This document shows, one piece after another, positions 35,398-44,436 of a stretch of 64,000 nucleotides of DNA. The DNA is from Leptospira sp. WS4.C2 (lineage in GTDB: Bacteria; Spirochaetota; Leptospiria; Leptospirales; Leptospiraceae). The stretch lies in contig NZ_CP162140.1 of assembly GCF_040833985.1 (NCBI RefSeq), positions 1-64,000 of the forward strand, written 5' to 3'. The number at the start of each line of letters is the position of its first letter. Position 1 is the first letter of the stretch. The translations under genes and the position numbers were made by a program. The notes under the pieces were generated by a model, which did not search any database, was not told the origin of the DNA, and was given only the letters and a program-made list of their open reading frames with translations.

Positions 35398-35419
35398 CCC
35401 AGGAGGATGTCCCCCTGGG
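35398..35419 (+). terminator. Hairpin after the HU-like gene
   Basis: CCCAGG (35398-35403) pairs with CCTGGG (35414-35419), with partial pairing inside. ATTTTAT follows. It lies 14 bp after the HU stop and directly before the ATG of the 35426 gene, so it may act as a terminator for HU and also mask the next start. Confidence 0.5.
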
Positions 35420-35425
35420 CATTTT

Positions 35426-35878
35426 ATGGATAAAAAACCATATCCATTTTTACCTTTTGAAGATTCTCTCGTAGGAGAGAAAATTCTTTTTGTTTGGCAA
35501 GAAAGCCACCATTCTGAGAAAAATCTAAAAGAACATTTATTAAAAGCACTTGATCTTCAAGAAGATCAGCTTGTCTTTACCCCGAATGCCATCAAACAAA
35601 AGTTAATGGTTTCCTATCCTACAGAAATTCGCAGTTACATTGATAAAAAAGAATCATCTAAGATCACCAATCTGTTGTTACAGATAGCAAGAGGGAAATC
35701 CGAGTTATATCCCATGCCAGCCCTAGACATTACGTTTGAATTGTTGGAATGGATTTTAACAGGGTTTGATATAGATGATGTACTAGTGGAAACCTTATCC
35801 GCATTATTTGGAACATCCCTAACAAATGAATTTGTAGATCAAGTCAGAGCTGAATATATCAAAGAACTTCGCGGTTAA
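35426..35878 (+). CDS. Hypothetical protein
   Basis: A 150-residue cytosolic protein without recognised family. It has a beta-rich opening (PFLPFEDSLVGEKILFVWQESHHSE) and a helical C-terminal half (DITFELLEWILTGFDIDDVLVETLSALFG). The ATG at 35426 follows the HU terminator-like hairpin; a GTG at 35393 in frame would put 11 residues inside that hairpin and is less likely. It is followed by the FAD oxidase with a 40-90-bp gap. Confidence 0.65.
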   Translation: MDKKPYPFLPFEDSLVGEKILFVWQESHHSEKNLKEHLLKALDLQEDQLVFTPNAIKQKLMVSYPTEIRSYIDKKESSKITNLLLQIARGKSELYPMPALDITFELLEWILTGFDIDDVLVETLSALFGTSLTNEFVDQVRAEYIKELRG

Positions 35879-35965
35879 ACAAAATTTTCCTTAAGAGTTT
35901 ATTTTAATTGTCAATTATTGAACTTAGTTCAGATTTTGGAACAAATAAGGACTTTGGTTACCAAT

Positions 35966-37582
35966 ATGCAAACTCGTACGATTTATAAATGGGGATCTCC
36001 CGACGTAGAAGAAAAACTGCCGGAACATACATTGAAATTTTTGGAAGAGCAGTTCCCTGTAGATAAAGAGTTCAAAACATCACTCCCGAAAGGAGAAACT
36101 ACTCTCAGTTCCTTAAAAAAATCTAAAATTTCACAAGCAACTCTCACAAAGTTAAAACAAATTGTTGGCAAAGACAATGTTTCGTTAGACGACGGATCAC
36201 GTGCAAGGCATTCTATAGGTAAGTTTTATACGGAAATTTATAAAGCAAGATTTGGTGAAGTCACTGATGTGGTTGATGTGGTTGTATCACCAAAGAATGA
36301 ACAGGAAGTGATAGAAATCATCTCTCTGGCAAATGCTGGAAAAATTCCGGTGATTCCATATGGTGCGGGTTCTACTGTGACCAAAGCTTTGCAAGCTCCC
36401 AAAGGTGGAATCTCTTTAGACTTATCTCGTCTCAATCGTATCGTTGAATTCAATGCCATTGATTCTACTGTGACTGTTGAGGCCGGAGTATACGGTCCCG
36501 TTTTGGAAAAACATTTGAATGAGAGAGGATATACTTGCGGTCACTTTCCACAATCCTTCGAGTTTTCAACTGTTGGTGGTTGGATTGCAGCAAAAGGTGC
36601 AGGCCAAGCCTCTACAGGTTACGGAAAGATAGAAGACATCCTCCTTAGTTTAACTGCCATTACTCCCTCAGGAAAATTTGAATCTAAGGCCTATCCTGCA
36701 GCTTCGATTGGTCCAGATTTATTTCGTCTGTTTCTTGGAACCGAAGGAAGTTTTGGAGTCATTACAAAGGCTACTTTAAAAATCAGAAAGTATCATCCAG
36801 AGAATTCAGCAAAAGGTTCTTTTATATTCAAAAACTTTGAAAAAGCTGTGGAGACCATGAGAGATGTGATGCAAGCTGGTTTCGGTAAACCTCATTTCTT
36901 TCGTATCCAAGATCCAGAAGAAACAGACATTTCCTTTCATATGAGCGGCCTTCATGGTGGAAAAGAAGATTTGTTTTTGAGATTCATTGGTTACAAACCA
37001 ATGGAAAGGTCCCTCATGCATATTATTGTAGATGGGGATCCTTCTTATACAAAAGAAGTATTAAAAAAGATTAAGAAAATTGCAAAACGGAATGGTGGGT
37101 TTTCGACAGGGGAATCGCCAGTAAACAAATGGTTACACCAAAGGTATTCCAGTGCTTATCTTAGAGATTATCTAATGGATGAAGGTATCAGGATTGATAC
37201 TCTAGAGACAGCTGTTAGTTGGTCTAAATTGCACGAACTTTGGGAAAAAACTCGCGCTTATATCAAAAGCCATGAAAACACATCTTGTATGGTTCATATC
37301 TCTCATGCCTATGAAAACGGTGCCAATTTGTATTTCATTTTCCTAAGTCCGATGAACCAAAAGAATGAAACTACTGAGTTTGTAAAGTTTCATAAGGGGA
37401 TCATTGATAGTATTCATAAACACGGAGGTTCACTTTCTCATCATCATGGAATTGGCAGGATGTTATCACCTTGGATGGAAGGGGAAGTAGGGAAGGAAGG
37501 ACTTCGTATTCTATCGTCTCTCAAAAAGACATTCGATCCGAAAGGGATCATGAATCCAGGCGGATTGTTAGGACTTAAATAA
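35966..37582 (+). CDS. FAD-linked oxidase, alkylglycerone-phosphate-synthase-like
   Basis: A 538-residue flavoprotein of the VAO/PCMH fold. The FAD-binding PCMH region has PVIPYGAGSTVTKALQAP and GGWIAAKGAGQASTGYG. The C-terminal HHHGIGRMLSPWM and GIMNPGGLLGL match the alkylglycerone phosphate synthase (AGPS)/glycolate-oxidase group. AGPS makes the ether bond of ether lipids, so an ether-lipid role is plausible but cannot be separated from a D-2-hydroxy-acid oxidase on sequence alone. The ATG at 35966 is used; an in-frame TTG lies at 35918. The stop overlaps the tetR start. Confidence 0.8.
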   Translation: MQTRTIYKWGSPDVEEKLPEHTLKFLEEQFPVDKEFKTSLPKGETTLSSLKKSKISQATLTKLKQIVGKDNVSLDDGSRARHSIGKFYTEIYKARFGEVTDVVDVVVSPKNEQEVIEIISLANAGKIPVIPYGAGSTVTKALQAPKGGISLDLSRLNRIVEFNAIDSTVTVEAGVYGPVLEKHLNERGYTCGHFPQSFEFSTVGGWIAAKGAGQASTGYGKIEDILLSLTAITPSGKFESKAYPAASIGPDLFRLFLGTEGSFGVITKATLKIRKYHPENSAKGSFIFKNFEKAVETMRDVMQAGFGKPHFFRIQDPEETDISFHMSGLHGGKEDLFLRFIGYKPMERSLMHIIVDGDPSYTKEVLKKIKKIAKRNGGFSTGESPVNKWLHQRYSSAYLRDYLMDEGIRIDTLETAVSWSKLHELWEKTRAYIKSHENTSCMVHISHAYENGANLYFIFLSPMNQKNETTEFVKFHKGIIDSIHKHGGSLSHHHGIGRMLSPWMEGEVGKEGLRILSSLKKTFDPKGIMNPGGLLGLK

Positions 37583-38223
37583 TGGGTGTTTCTGAAAGGA
37601 AAAAACGAGAATTTGCGCAAAGGGAAACGGATATTCTCCATTGTGCCATTGAACTTTTTAGAACAAAACATCCATCTCTTGTAAAGATGGATGATATTGC
37701 GAAACAATTAGAGATAGGTCGGGGTACGATCTATCTCCATTTCAAAAGTAAAGATGATTTGATGGCTCGCATTTCCTATGAGGATTATGTAAGGCTCCGA
37801 GTTCGTTTGGAGAAAGCCTTTGACGCACAAACTGCCATTGAAATGTCTAGGAAAGCCATTCGTGCTTATATTGATCATTGTTTAGGGGATCGTCATATGT
37901 ACCTTGTTGCTAAACAATGCGGGGTCAATTTAAATATTGAGAATGTTTCTGATGATCTGCGGAAACTTTTGACAGATGAAAGAACCAACCGTTTAACACT
38001 TTTAGAAAAAATATATAAACAAGCAAAACAAGAAAACCTGATCAATTCTAGAGGAACATATCCCAATGTTGCGGTGGCCTGGGGGATGATCCGTGGCGCG
38101 GTCGAAGTCATTTTAGACGGGCACTTCCAAAATGAAATTAAAAGTGAAAAAGCCTATCTAGAAACGATTGAACATGTATTATTCTATGGATTATTTTCTG
38201 GTGGTAACAAAGGAGAGACTTGA
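37582..38223 (+). CDS. TetR-family transcriptional regulator
   Basis: A 213-residue TetR/AcrR repressor. The N-terminal helix-turn-helix (about 15-60: ILHCAIELF...VKMDDIAKQLEIGRGTIYLHFKSKDDLM) is typical; the C-terminal ligand domain is helical. It shares the base of the AGPS-like stop codon (TAATG) and is followed by the lipid kinase (TGATG), so it may control this lipid operon in response to a lipid-like ligand. Confidence 0.93.
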   Translation: MGVSERKKREFAQRETDILHCAIELFRTKHPSLVKMDDIAKQLEIGRGTIYLHFKSKDDLMARISYEDYVRLRVRLEKAFDAQTAIEMSRKAIRAYIDHCLGDRHMYLVAKQCGVNLNIENVSDDLRKLLTDERTNRLTLLEKIYKQAKQENLINSRGTYPNVAVAWGMIRGAVEVILDGHFQNEIKSEKAYLETIEHVLFYGLFSGGNKGET

Positions 38224-39149
38224 TGAGAAAGATTAAAGTAATTCTAAATCCTGTATCAGGCGGAGGTCTCTCTGCGAAAGTCTGGAAAAAAGTAGAACCC
38301 GAGTTACAAAAAAAAGGAATTCCTTATGAATATGAAGCTACCACAAAAGAAAGGGCGGCTCGCGATATTGCTAGGGACGCCGTTAAACAAGGGTTTCATT
38401 GGATTATAGGCATTGGTGGTGACGGTACATTTTCGAATGTCATCAATGGTCTTTTTGAAAATGGGAAATTAATCCACAAAAATGCTATTTTTAGTCCTAT
38501 CCCTGCCGGTAGGGGAAATGATTTTATAAAAACAGTCAAAGTTCCTAAAAATCCCATTAAAGCATTGGAGCAAATTTTAAACGGAACAGAAAGGTTGGTC
38601 GATTTAATCGCAGTCACTTATACCAAAGCGGACAAAACAAAAGGAAATTATCTTTGTTTGAATTTGGCTGACTTTGGAATGGGTGGCGAAGTCGTTTATA
38701 AAGTCAATCGTTCCAAACTTGCCTCCATCATAGGAGGGAAGGGAGTCTTTTTGTTGTATACGGTTCTTTGCTTATTTACTTACACGAACAAAAAGATCAC
38801 ACTTACCCTATCCAAATTTGAAAAAATCACGAATAAATGTAGATTGATCGTTTGTGCTAACGGAGAGTATGCGGGTGGAGGGATGTGGTTTGCCCCCAAA
38901 GCAAAACTCGACGATGGTAAAATGGATTTACTTGCCATTCAAGATGTAACTGTGATGGAAACTCTTCGAAAGTTTGGTTATTTGTACCGCGGGAAGTTAT
39001 CAAACGATTCCAAAGTCATTTCCAAACAAATCACAGAGTTAACAGCAGATTCAGAAGAAGATGTTTTTATAGATGTAGATGGTGAGAATATGGGCCAACT
39101 GCCTGCTCATTTCAAAGTCCTACCAAAAGTTTTGCCGATCAAATGTTAA
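38223..39149 (+). CDS. Diacylglycerol/lipid kinase (DagK/YegS-like)
   Basis: A 308-residue kinase of the diacylglycerol kinase catalytic family. It opens with KVILNPVSGGG and has GGDGTFSNVINGL (about 66-78) and PAGRGNDF (about 95-102). The ATG at 38223 is used; the preceding TTG at 38220 would add one residue. It phosphorylates a lipid alcohol such as diacylglycerol at the membrane. It overlaps tetR by one base and precedes glpD by 4 bp. Confidence 0.9.
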   Translation: MRKIKVILNPVSGGGLSAKVWKKVEPELQKKGIPYEYEATTKERAARDIARDAVKQGFHWIIGIGGDGTFSNVINGLFENGKLIHKNAIFSPIPAGRGNDFIKTVKVPKNPIKALEQILNGTERLVDLIAVTYTKADKTKGNYLCLNLADFGMGGEVVYKVNRSKLASIIGGKGVFLLYTVLCLFTYTNKKITLTLSKFEKITNKCRLIVCANGEYAGGGMWFAPKAKLDDGKMDLLAIQDVTVMETLRKFGYLYRGKLSNDSKVISKQITELTADSEEDVFIDVDGENMGQLPAHFKVLPKVLPIKC

Positions 39150-39153
39150 TAGA

Positions 39154-40794
39154 ATGAAACAAATTACAAAAAAAGAAAGTTCTAGATTAAAAAATCTTAA
39201 AAATGAATACGACATCATCATCATTGGTGGCGGAATTACAGGCGCCAATGTTCTTTGGGATGCGACACTTCGTGGTTATAATTGTTTGCTTGTGGAAAAA
39301 AATGATTATGCTTCCGGTACAAGCCAAGCCACTTCCAAATTGATCCACGGGGGACTTCGGTATTTAAAAAATTTTGAATTTGCCTTAGTTCGTGAATCGT
39401 TATCCGAGCGAAGGTATTTGGCAAAAATCTCTCCTCATGCGGTTCGTCCTATGGGATTTATCATTCCGATCCGGTCTTGGTTCCAACGCATTCAATTGTT
39501 TTTGGGAATGGAACTGTACAATGCTCTATCCTTTGATCGGAACAAAGAAATTGACGCAGATGTTCAGCTCCCCCGATATCGATGGAATTCATTAGGAGAA
39601 ACCATATATAAAGTTCTTGGACTCAGTCGAAAGTCTCTGAAGGGGAGTTTCCAATACTATGACTATGCCAACCCGAATCCAGAAAAACATACAACTGAGT
39701 TTATTTTGTCAGCAAAAGAAAAGGGCGCACATGCTTTTAATTACCTTTCTGTCACTACATTAAAGAAACAAAATAGCGGTGGTTATACGGTCGGTCTTAC
39801 TGATTCTATTTCCGGGAAAAATGTTTTAATTTCAGCCAAGGTAGTTGTAAATTCTGCAGGTCCATGGGCCGATGTGATTGAATCCATGACTGGTGTGACC
39901 GCAGAAAAAAAATTAGTCCGTTCCAAGGGAATCCATGCGGTGGTTCGTAATATTTGTGGCAATGAATGTGTAGTTTTATCGAAAAGAGATGGTTCACATC
40001 TTTTTGTCATTCCATGGCGAGGAAAAACCATTGTAGGAACCACGGATACTGCTTATGAAGAAGATCCTGATGTTTTTAAAGTCAAACAATCTGAAATTAT
40101 AGATTTATTAGATGAAGTAAACTATAGTTTTGGTTTTGCAAAATTAACTCTGAAAGATGTGGATTATTACTACGGTGGCCTTCGTCCTTTAGTAGAAGAT
40201 CCAGGTAGTACGGAAGGTACTTATTCTGCGTCACGGAAATCAGAGATCTTCCACTATGAAAAAGAAGGGTTCCCCGGATTCTTTTCTGCGTTAGGTGGTA
40301 AGTATACAACAAGCCGTGCCGTTGCAGAAACATTAGTGAACGCGATAGACTTGTATTCTAAGGGAAGTGAATCACCTTGTGTTACAAAATTCACCCCTCT
40401 TCTTGGTGGAAGATACCAAAGTTTAAAAGAACTTACAAATGAATTAGAGTTTAAATTTCCAAAAACTCCTGGATCTAAAATTGATACTTTGGCGAGACGT
40501 TATGGAAGTGTGGCTTGGAAGATATTATCATTAGAAGGAAATGATTCTTATCGTATCCCCAACGGAGAAATTTATTATGAAGAAGAAGTGGAATATTTAG
40601 TAAATCATGAAGAGATCTTCCACTTAACGGATTTTTATTTTAGAAGGTCAGGAGTGGGAACTGTAGGAAACCTGGATCCTTTAGAAAGAACTCGGTTAGA
40701 TAAAAAAATTGCAAAATTACTCGGATGGAATGCTGACCGAACCAAAGAAGAGATAAAAGCCGTTGACCAAAGATACAAGTGGTTTGTGGACTAA
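39154..40794 (+). CDS. glpD: FAD-dependent glycerol-3-phosphate dehydrogenase
   Basis: A 546-residue aerobic GlpD that oxidises glycerol-3-phosphate to dihydroxyacetone phosphate and feeds electrons to quinone. FAD-binding IIIIGGGITG is at 21-30; SGTSQATSKLIHGGLRYL and IVGTTDTAYE are characteristic. The C-terminal DAO domain is present. The ATG at 39154 follows the lipid-kinase stop; the longer frame from 39079 runs over it. DHAP is a substrate for AGPS-type chemistry upstream, giving the operon a coherent glycerol-phosphate theme. Confidence 0.93.
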   Translation: MKQITKKESSRLKNLKNEYDIIIIGGGITGANVLWDATLRGYNCLLVEKNDYASGTSQATSKLIHGGLRYLKNFEFALVRESLSERRYLAKISPHAVRPMGFIIPIRSWFQRIQLFLGMELYNALSFDRNKEIDADVQLPRYRWNSLGETIYKVLGLSRKSLKGSFQYYDYANPNPEKHTTEFILSAKEKGAHAFNYLSVTTLKKQNSGGYTVGLTDSISGKNVLISAKVVVNSAGPWADVIESMTGVTAEKKLVRSKGIHAVVRNICGNECVVLSKRDGSHLFVIPWRGKTIVGTTDTAYEEDPDVFKVKQSEIIDLLDEVNYSFGFAKLTLKDVDYYYGGLRPLVEDPGSTEGTYSASRKSEIFHYEKEGFPGFFSALGGKYTTSRAVAETLVNAIDLYSKGSESPCVTKFTPLLGGRYQSLKELTNELEFKFPKTPGSKIDTLARRYGSVAWKILSLEGNDSYRIPNGEIYYEEEVEYLVNHEEIFHLTDFYFRRSGVGTVGNLDPLERTRLDKKIAKLLGWNADRTKEEIKAVDQRYKWFVD

Positions 40795-41217
40795 ATGGCA
40801 AGAATCTCTATTGATATTCCTGAAAAACTAATTTACTCTACGGATCTTAGTGTTCGGATCTCCGATATTAATTTTGCCGGCCACTTAGCACATGATGCTA
40901 TTTTAACTTTGACACATGAATGTCGGGCTCGGTTTTTCCATTTTCATGGTTGGACAGAAATCAATGTCGAAGGGAAAGGGATTGTAGTCTCTGATGTGGC
41001 CATTGTTTATAAATCAGAAGCTTTTTTTCCCGATGACCTAGAGATGCAACTCTTTATAGACAATGTATCCAAAAAATCTTTAGAGATGGTGTATGTCATC
41101 ACTCATAAAAATGGGGGAAAGGAAATCGCAAGAGCGAAAACGGCTATCGTATTCTTTGATTATGCGGAAAGAAAACCTTGCCCTATCCCCGATGTTTTTT
41201 TAAAAGTATTGGAATAA
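40795..41217 (+). CDS. 4HBT-type acyl-CoA thioesterase
   Basis: A 140-residue hotdog protein. The motif RISDINFAGHLAHDAIL (about 20-36) resembles the 4-hydroxybenzoyl-CoA thioesterase active-site region, with Asp in position. It starts directly after the glpD stop, so it is the last gene of the lipid string. Substrate unknown; an acyl-CoA is likely. Confidence 0.85.
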   Translation: MARISIDIPEKLIYSTDLSVRISDINFAGHLAHDAILTLTHECRARFFHFHGWTEINVEGKGIVVSDVAIVYKSEAFFPDDLEMQLFIDNVSKKSLEMVYVITHKNGGKEIARAKTAIVFFDYAERKPCPIPDVFLKVLE

Positions 41218-41228
41218 ACTAGGGATTC

Positions 41229-42218
41229 TTATTTGATTTTTGTTTGGATGGAGGAAACAATTTTACGTTCCTCTTCTTCATACTTTAATTTATGAATCCC
41301 ACCGAGTGGGTTTCTTTTGACTGCCTGGTTCCATTTGGACGCTTCTAATTCTTCCCAAATCGAAATTCCCCACCTACCATATTCATTTCGAATCCATTGT
41401 GTGAGTTGGGTGAGTGTTTCTACATTTTTGTCCTTTCTCTTTTCATAATGAAGAATGTAATGTAATAACTCTTCGATTCCTTTTCGTTTGGTTACTGATG
41501 TTTTGAAAATGGGAGGAAGGCTGTGGTTTGGAAGGATGTCTTTGATAAATTCCAAAGTAGACTGCAACATATAGTAACTAGAATTGGCCAAAGATTCTTC
41601 GTCACATTTGTTGATGATGAATGCTTCCGGTACTTCCATAATTCCAGACTTCATAAATTGTACTTGGTCACCACCGAGAGGTTGCATCACAAGAAAGGAT
41701 AAATCGGAGATAAGGGAAACAGAAATTTCATTTTGGCCAATGCCAACGGTTTCAATGAATACATAATCAAACACTCGTCGCAAAAATCGAATGACATGGT
41801 ACGTATAGGGATTCAGTCCACCGAGTTCCAATTGGGATGGTTGGGAGCGGAAATACAGTCGGATGTCACGTCTTGGGAGTGTGACGCGAGTTCTATCTCC
41901 AAGGATGGATCCACCACTGACATTGGAAGAGGGATCAATGGCTACAATGGCCATTTTTTTATCAGGAGCAAATTCTAAAAACAAACGACAGAGTTCCCCA
42001 AGTAACGAGGATTTGCCGGCACCAGGAGTTCCGGTAATCCCAATGGTAAGTCCTTCTTTAAAATCTGGTTTTTGGAGAGAGAGTTCCTGAAATAAAGATT
42101 CCCGAAATTCTAAATTTTTTTCGGTTTCGATTTTAGAAATGATTTTTGCTATCGGATATTTTTCCCCGAGCAGTGCATCAGAAACCAATTGGGATAAAGA
42201 TTCTTTCGTATCAATCAA
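41229..42218 (-). CDS. meaB: MeaB/ArgK-family GTPase (mutase chaperone)
   Basis: A 329-residue G3E/MeaB GTPase that loads and protects B12-dependent acyl-CoA mutases. Walker A GTPGAGKS is at 63-70, and the family segments VVAIDPSSNVSGGSILGDRTRV-type block and the NKCDE guanine motif are present. The start is TTG at 42218; the frame stays open upstream without a better start. It is 98 bp downstream of the mutase gene it should serve, on the same strand. Confidence 0.92.
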   Translation of the reverse strand: MIDTKESLSQLVSDALLGEKYPIAKIISKIETEKNLEFRESLFQELSLQKPDFKEGLTIGITGTPGAGKSSLLGELCRLFLEFAPDKKMAIVAIDPSSNVSGGSILGDRTRVTLPRRDIRLYFRSQPSQLELGGLNPYTYHVIRFLRRVFDYVFIETVGIGQNEISVSLISDLSFLVMQPLGGDQVQFMKSGIMEVPEAFIINKCDEESLANSSYYMLQSTLEFIKDILPNHSLPPIFKTSVTKRKGIEELLHYILHYEKRKDKNVETLTQLTQWIRNEYGRWGISIWEELEASKWNQAVKRNPLGGIHKLKYEEEERKIVSSIQTKIK

Positions 42219-42316
42219 GGGATGTTGCCATAATTTAGAAATTAAATAGAGTCGTAGGAACTTCCATTGCAGATCCGGATTAACAGTTGCAATGGAAGTG
42301 AAAAGTTAGTCTTCGC

Positions 42317-44335
42317 TTAAACGAGAACTGGTTCTACGGTAATGATATCGATGATTTTGTTCATAATCGACATCAAATCATAATCTTTTGGTGTAAAGAT
42401 TTCACGAATTCCCATAGCTCTTAGTTCTTCAAAGTCGGATTCAGGAATGATTCCCCCAATCACCACAGGGATTTTTGCCTTGTAATGAGCCAGTTCATCA
42501 AACAACTGTTTTACGATTTCTTTGTGAGAACCAGAAAGAATCGATAACCCAATGACATTGGCATTTTCTTCCACGGCGGACTGAACGATTTCTTCTGGAG
42601 AAAGGCGAATTCCTGAATAAATCACATCAAAACCACTGTGTTTTGCAGAAACTGCAATCATCTCTGCTCCATTGGAATGACCATCAAGTCCTGGTTTTCC
42701 CACTACAATCTTAGGTCTATGTCCATTGGCTTTGGTAAAGGCTTCCACTTTTCCACGAACGGTAGAGACTTTATCATCAGACAAAAAGAGTTTTTGGCCT
42801 TCCACACCAGTCGGTGGATTGTATTCTCCATACACATCGCGAAGAGCATCGGCCCATTCGCCTGTTGTTACCAGTGCTTTGGCACAAGCAATCGAATAAG
42901 GCATCAGGTTTTTTCCGTCTTTTGCTGCTTGTTTTAGTTCTTCTAAAGATTTTTTGGCTGCCTCTGCGTTACGGCGAGTTTTAGCTTCTGCCAAAACGTT
43001 TAATGTTTGTTCTGCGGATTTAGGATCTACTTTAAAGATACCACCGTCCGAGTCAGTCATCAGTGGGGACTTAATTCCGTCGGTCCATTTGTTTTTACCA
43101 ACAATCACCAGTTCGTTGGAATTGATTTTGGAAAGTCTTTCTGTTTGTGATTTCACAAGTTGAGATTTCATATATCCATTTTCAATCGCAACGAGGGCTC
43201 CCCCCATATCGATGATCTTTTGAATTTCAAGTTTCGCTTCTTCTTTGAGAGCCTTCACTTTGGATTCAATGACTTTGGATCCTTCGAAGATGTCTGGGTA
43301 TTCGAGAAGGTCTGTTTCATAAGCAAGGACTTGTTGCAATCGAAGTGACCATTGTTGGTCCCAAGGTCTTGGAAGGGAAAGGGCTTCGTTCCAAGCAGGA
43401 AGTTGGAGGGCTCGGCATCTTGCGTTTCTAGAAAGTGTCACACCAAGGGATTCGATAAGAATTCTCCATGCGTTGTTCTCCGGTTGTTCTTCCGTAAGGC
43501 CAAGGGAGTTGACTTGCACACCATAACGGAACACTCGGTATTTTGCCGTTTTTACAGCATAACGTTCTGTGGTGATCTCTTCCCACATTTCTGTGAAGGC
43601 GCGCATTTTGCACATCTCTTCTACAAAACGAATCCCTGCATTGACAAAAAAGGAAATCCGGCCCACACACTGTTCAAATTCTTCTGCTGTAAAACAGTTT
43701 CTTTCTTTAATGGCATCTAACACGGCAATGGCGGTTGCTAGAGCAAAAGAGAGTTCTTGTACAGGAGTGGCACCTGCCTCTTGTAAGTGGTAGGAACAAA
43801 TATTAGATGGGTTCCATTTTGGAATTTTGTGTAAACTATACTCATACATATCCACGATGATTTTCATGGATTCTTTCGGAGGGTAAATATAGGTTCCGCG
43901 TGCTAGGTATTCTTTGATGAGATCGTTTTGAGTGGTTCCATTGAGTTTTTCGAGTGGGACACCGCGTTCTTCTGCGAGGGCCACATATAGCGAAAGTAAC
44001 CACATGGAAGTTCCATTGATGGTCATGGAGGTGTTCATCTCTTCAATCGGGATCTGGTCGAATAAAATACGAAAGTCTTCTAGAGAGTTGATGGGAACTC
44101 CCACCTTTCCGATTTCTGGGCGTGATACCTCGTGGTCGGAACTATAACCACACTGTGTTGGGAGATCAAATGCAATGGAAAGCCCTGTTTGGCCTTTAGA
44201 AAGGTTCTTTCTGTACAACTCATTGGAGGCTTTTGCATTGGTATGCCCTGCATAAGTCCTAAAAATCCATGGTTTGTCAGGTTTTCCCTGTCCATTCTCG
44301 TCCACGAGAAGGTATTCTTTTTTTTCGGCGGACAT
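42317..44335 (-). CDS. B12-dependent acyl-CoA mutase, ethylmalonyl-CoA-mutase-like (MeaA)
   Basis: A 672-residue cobalamin mutase in one chain. The N-terminal TIM-barrel opens with WIFRTYAGHTNAKASNELY and GLSIAFDLPTQCGYSSDHE, matching MeaA/ethylmalonyl-CoA mutase more than a typical methylmalonyl-CoA mutase. The C-terminal B12-binding domain has the ligand motif D-x-H-x-x-G with His553, then SILSGSHKE. It would rearrange (2R)-ethylmalonyl-CoA to methylsuccinyl-CoA. No crotonyl-CoA carboxylase/reductase is in this window, so pathway placement is inference. It is divergent from the 44437 gene. Confidence 0.85.
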   Translation of the reverse strand: MSAEKKEYLLVDENGQGKPDKPWIFRTYAGHTNAKASNELYRKNLSKGQTGLSIAFDLPTQCGYSSDHEVSRPEIGKVGVPINSLEDFRILFDQIPIEEMNTSMTINGTSMWLLSLYVALAEERGVPLEKLNGTTQNDLIKEYLARGTYIYPPKESMKIIVDMYEYSLHKIPKWNPSNICSYHLQEAGATPVQELSFALATAIAVLDAIKERNCFTAEEFEQCVGRISFFVNAGIRFVEEMCKMRAFTEMWEEITTERYAVKTAKYRVFRYGVQVNSLGLTEEQPENNAWRILIESLGVTLSRNARCRALQLPAWNEALSLPRPWDQQWSLRLQQVLAYETDLLEYPDIFEGSKVIESKVKALKEEAKLEIQKIIDMGGALVAIENGYMKSQLVKSQTERLSKINSNELVIVGKNKWTDGIKSPLMTDSDGGIFKVDPKSAEQTLNVLAEAKTRRNAEAAKKSLEELKQAAKDGKNLMPYSIACAKALVTTGEWADALRDVYGEYNPPTGVEGQKLFLSDDKVSTVRGKVEAFTKANGHRPKIVVGKPGLDGHSNGAEMIAVSAKHSGFDVIYSGIRLSPEEIVQSAVEENANVIGLSILSGSHKEIVKQLFDELAHYKAKIPVVIGGIIPESDFEELRAMGIREIFTPKDYDLMSIMNKIIDIITVEPVLV

Positions 44336-44436
44336 TCTTTGCCTCGTTTTATAAATTCTATGTATAATTGAAAATCTTCTGGAATATTTTCACCTAAAAA
44401 TTTATACAGGACTAGGCAATTTGAGCCTTTTCCAAG

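Noticed and set aside
43352..43720. Plus-strand open frames across the mutase gene
   Set aside because: They are antisense shadows of a strongly supported mutase.
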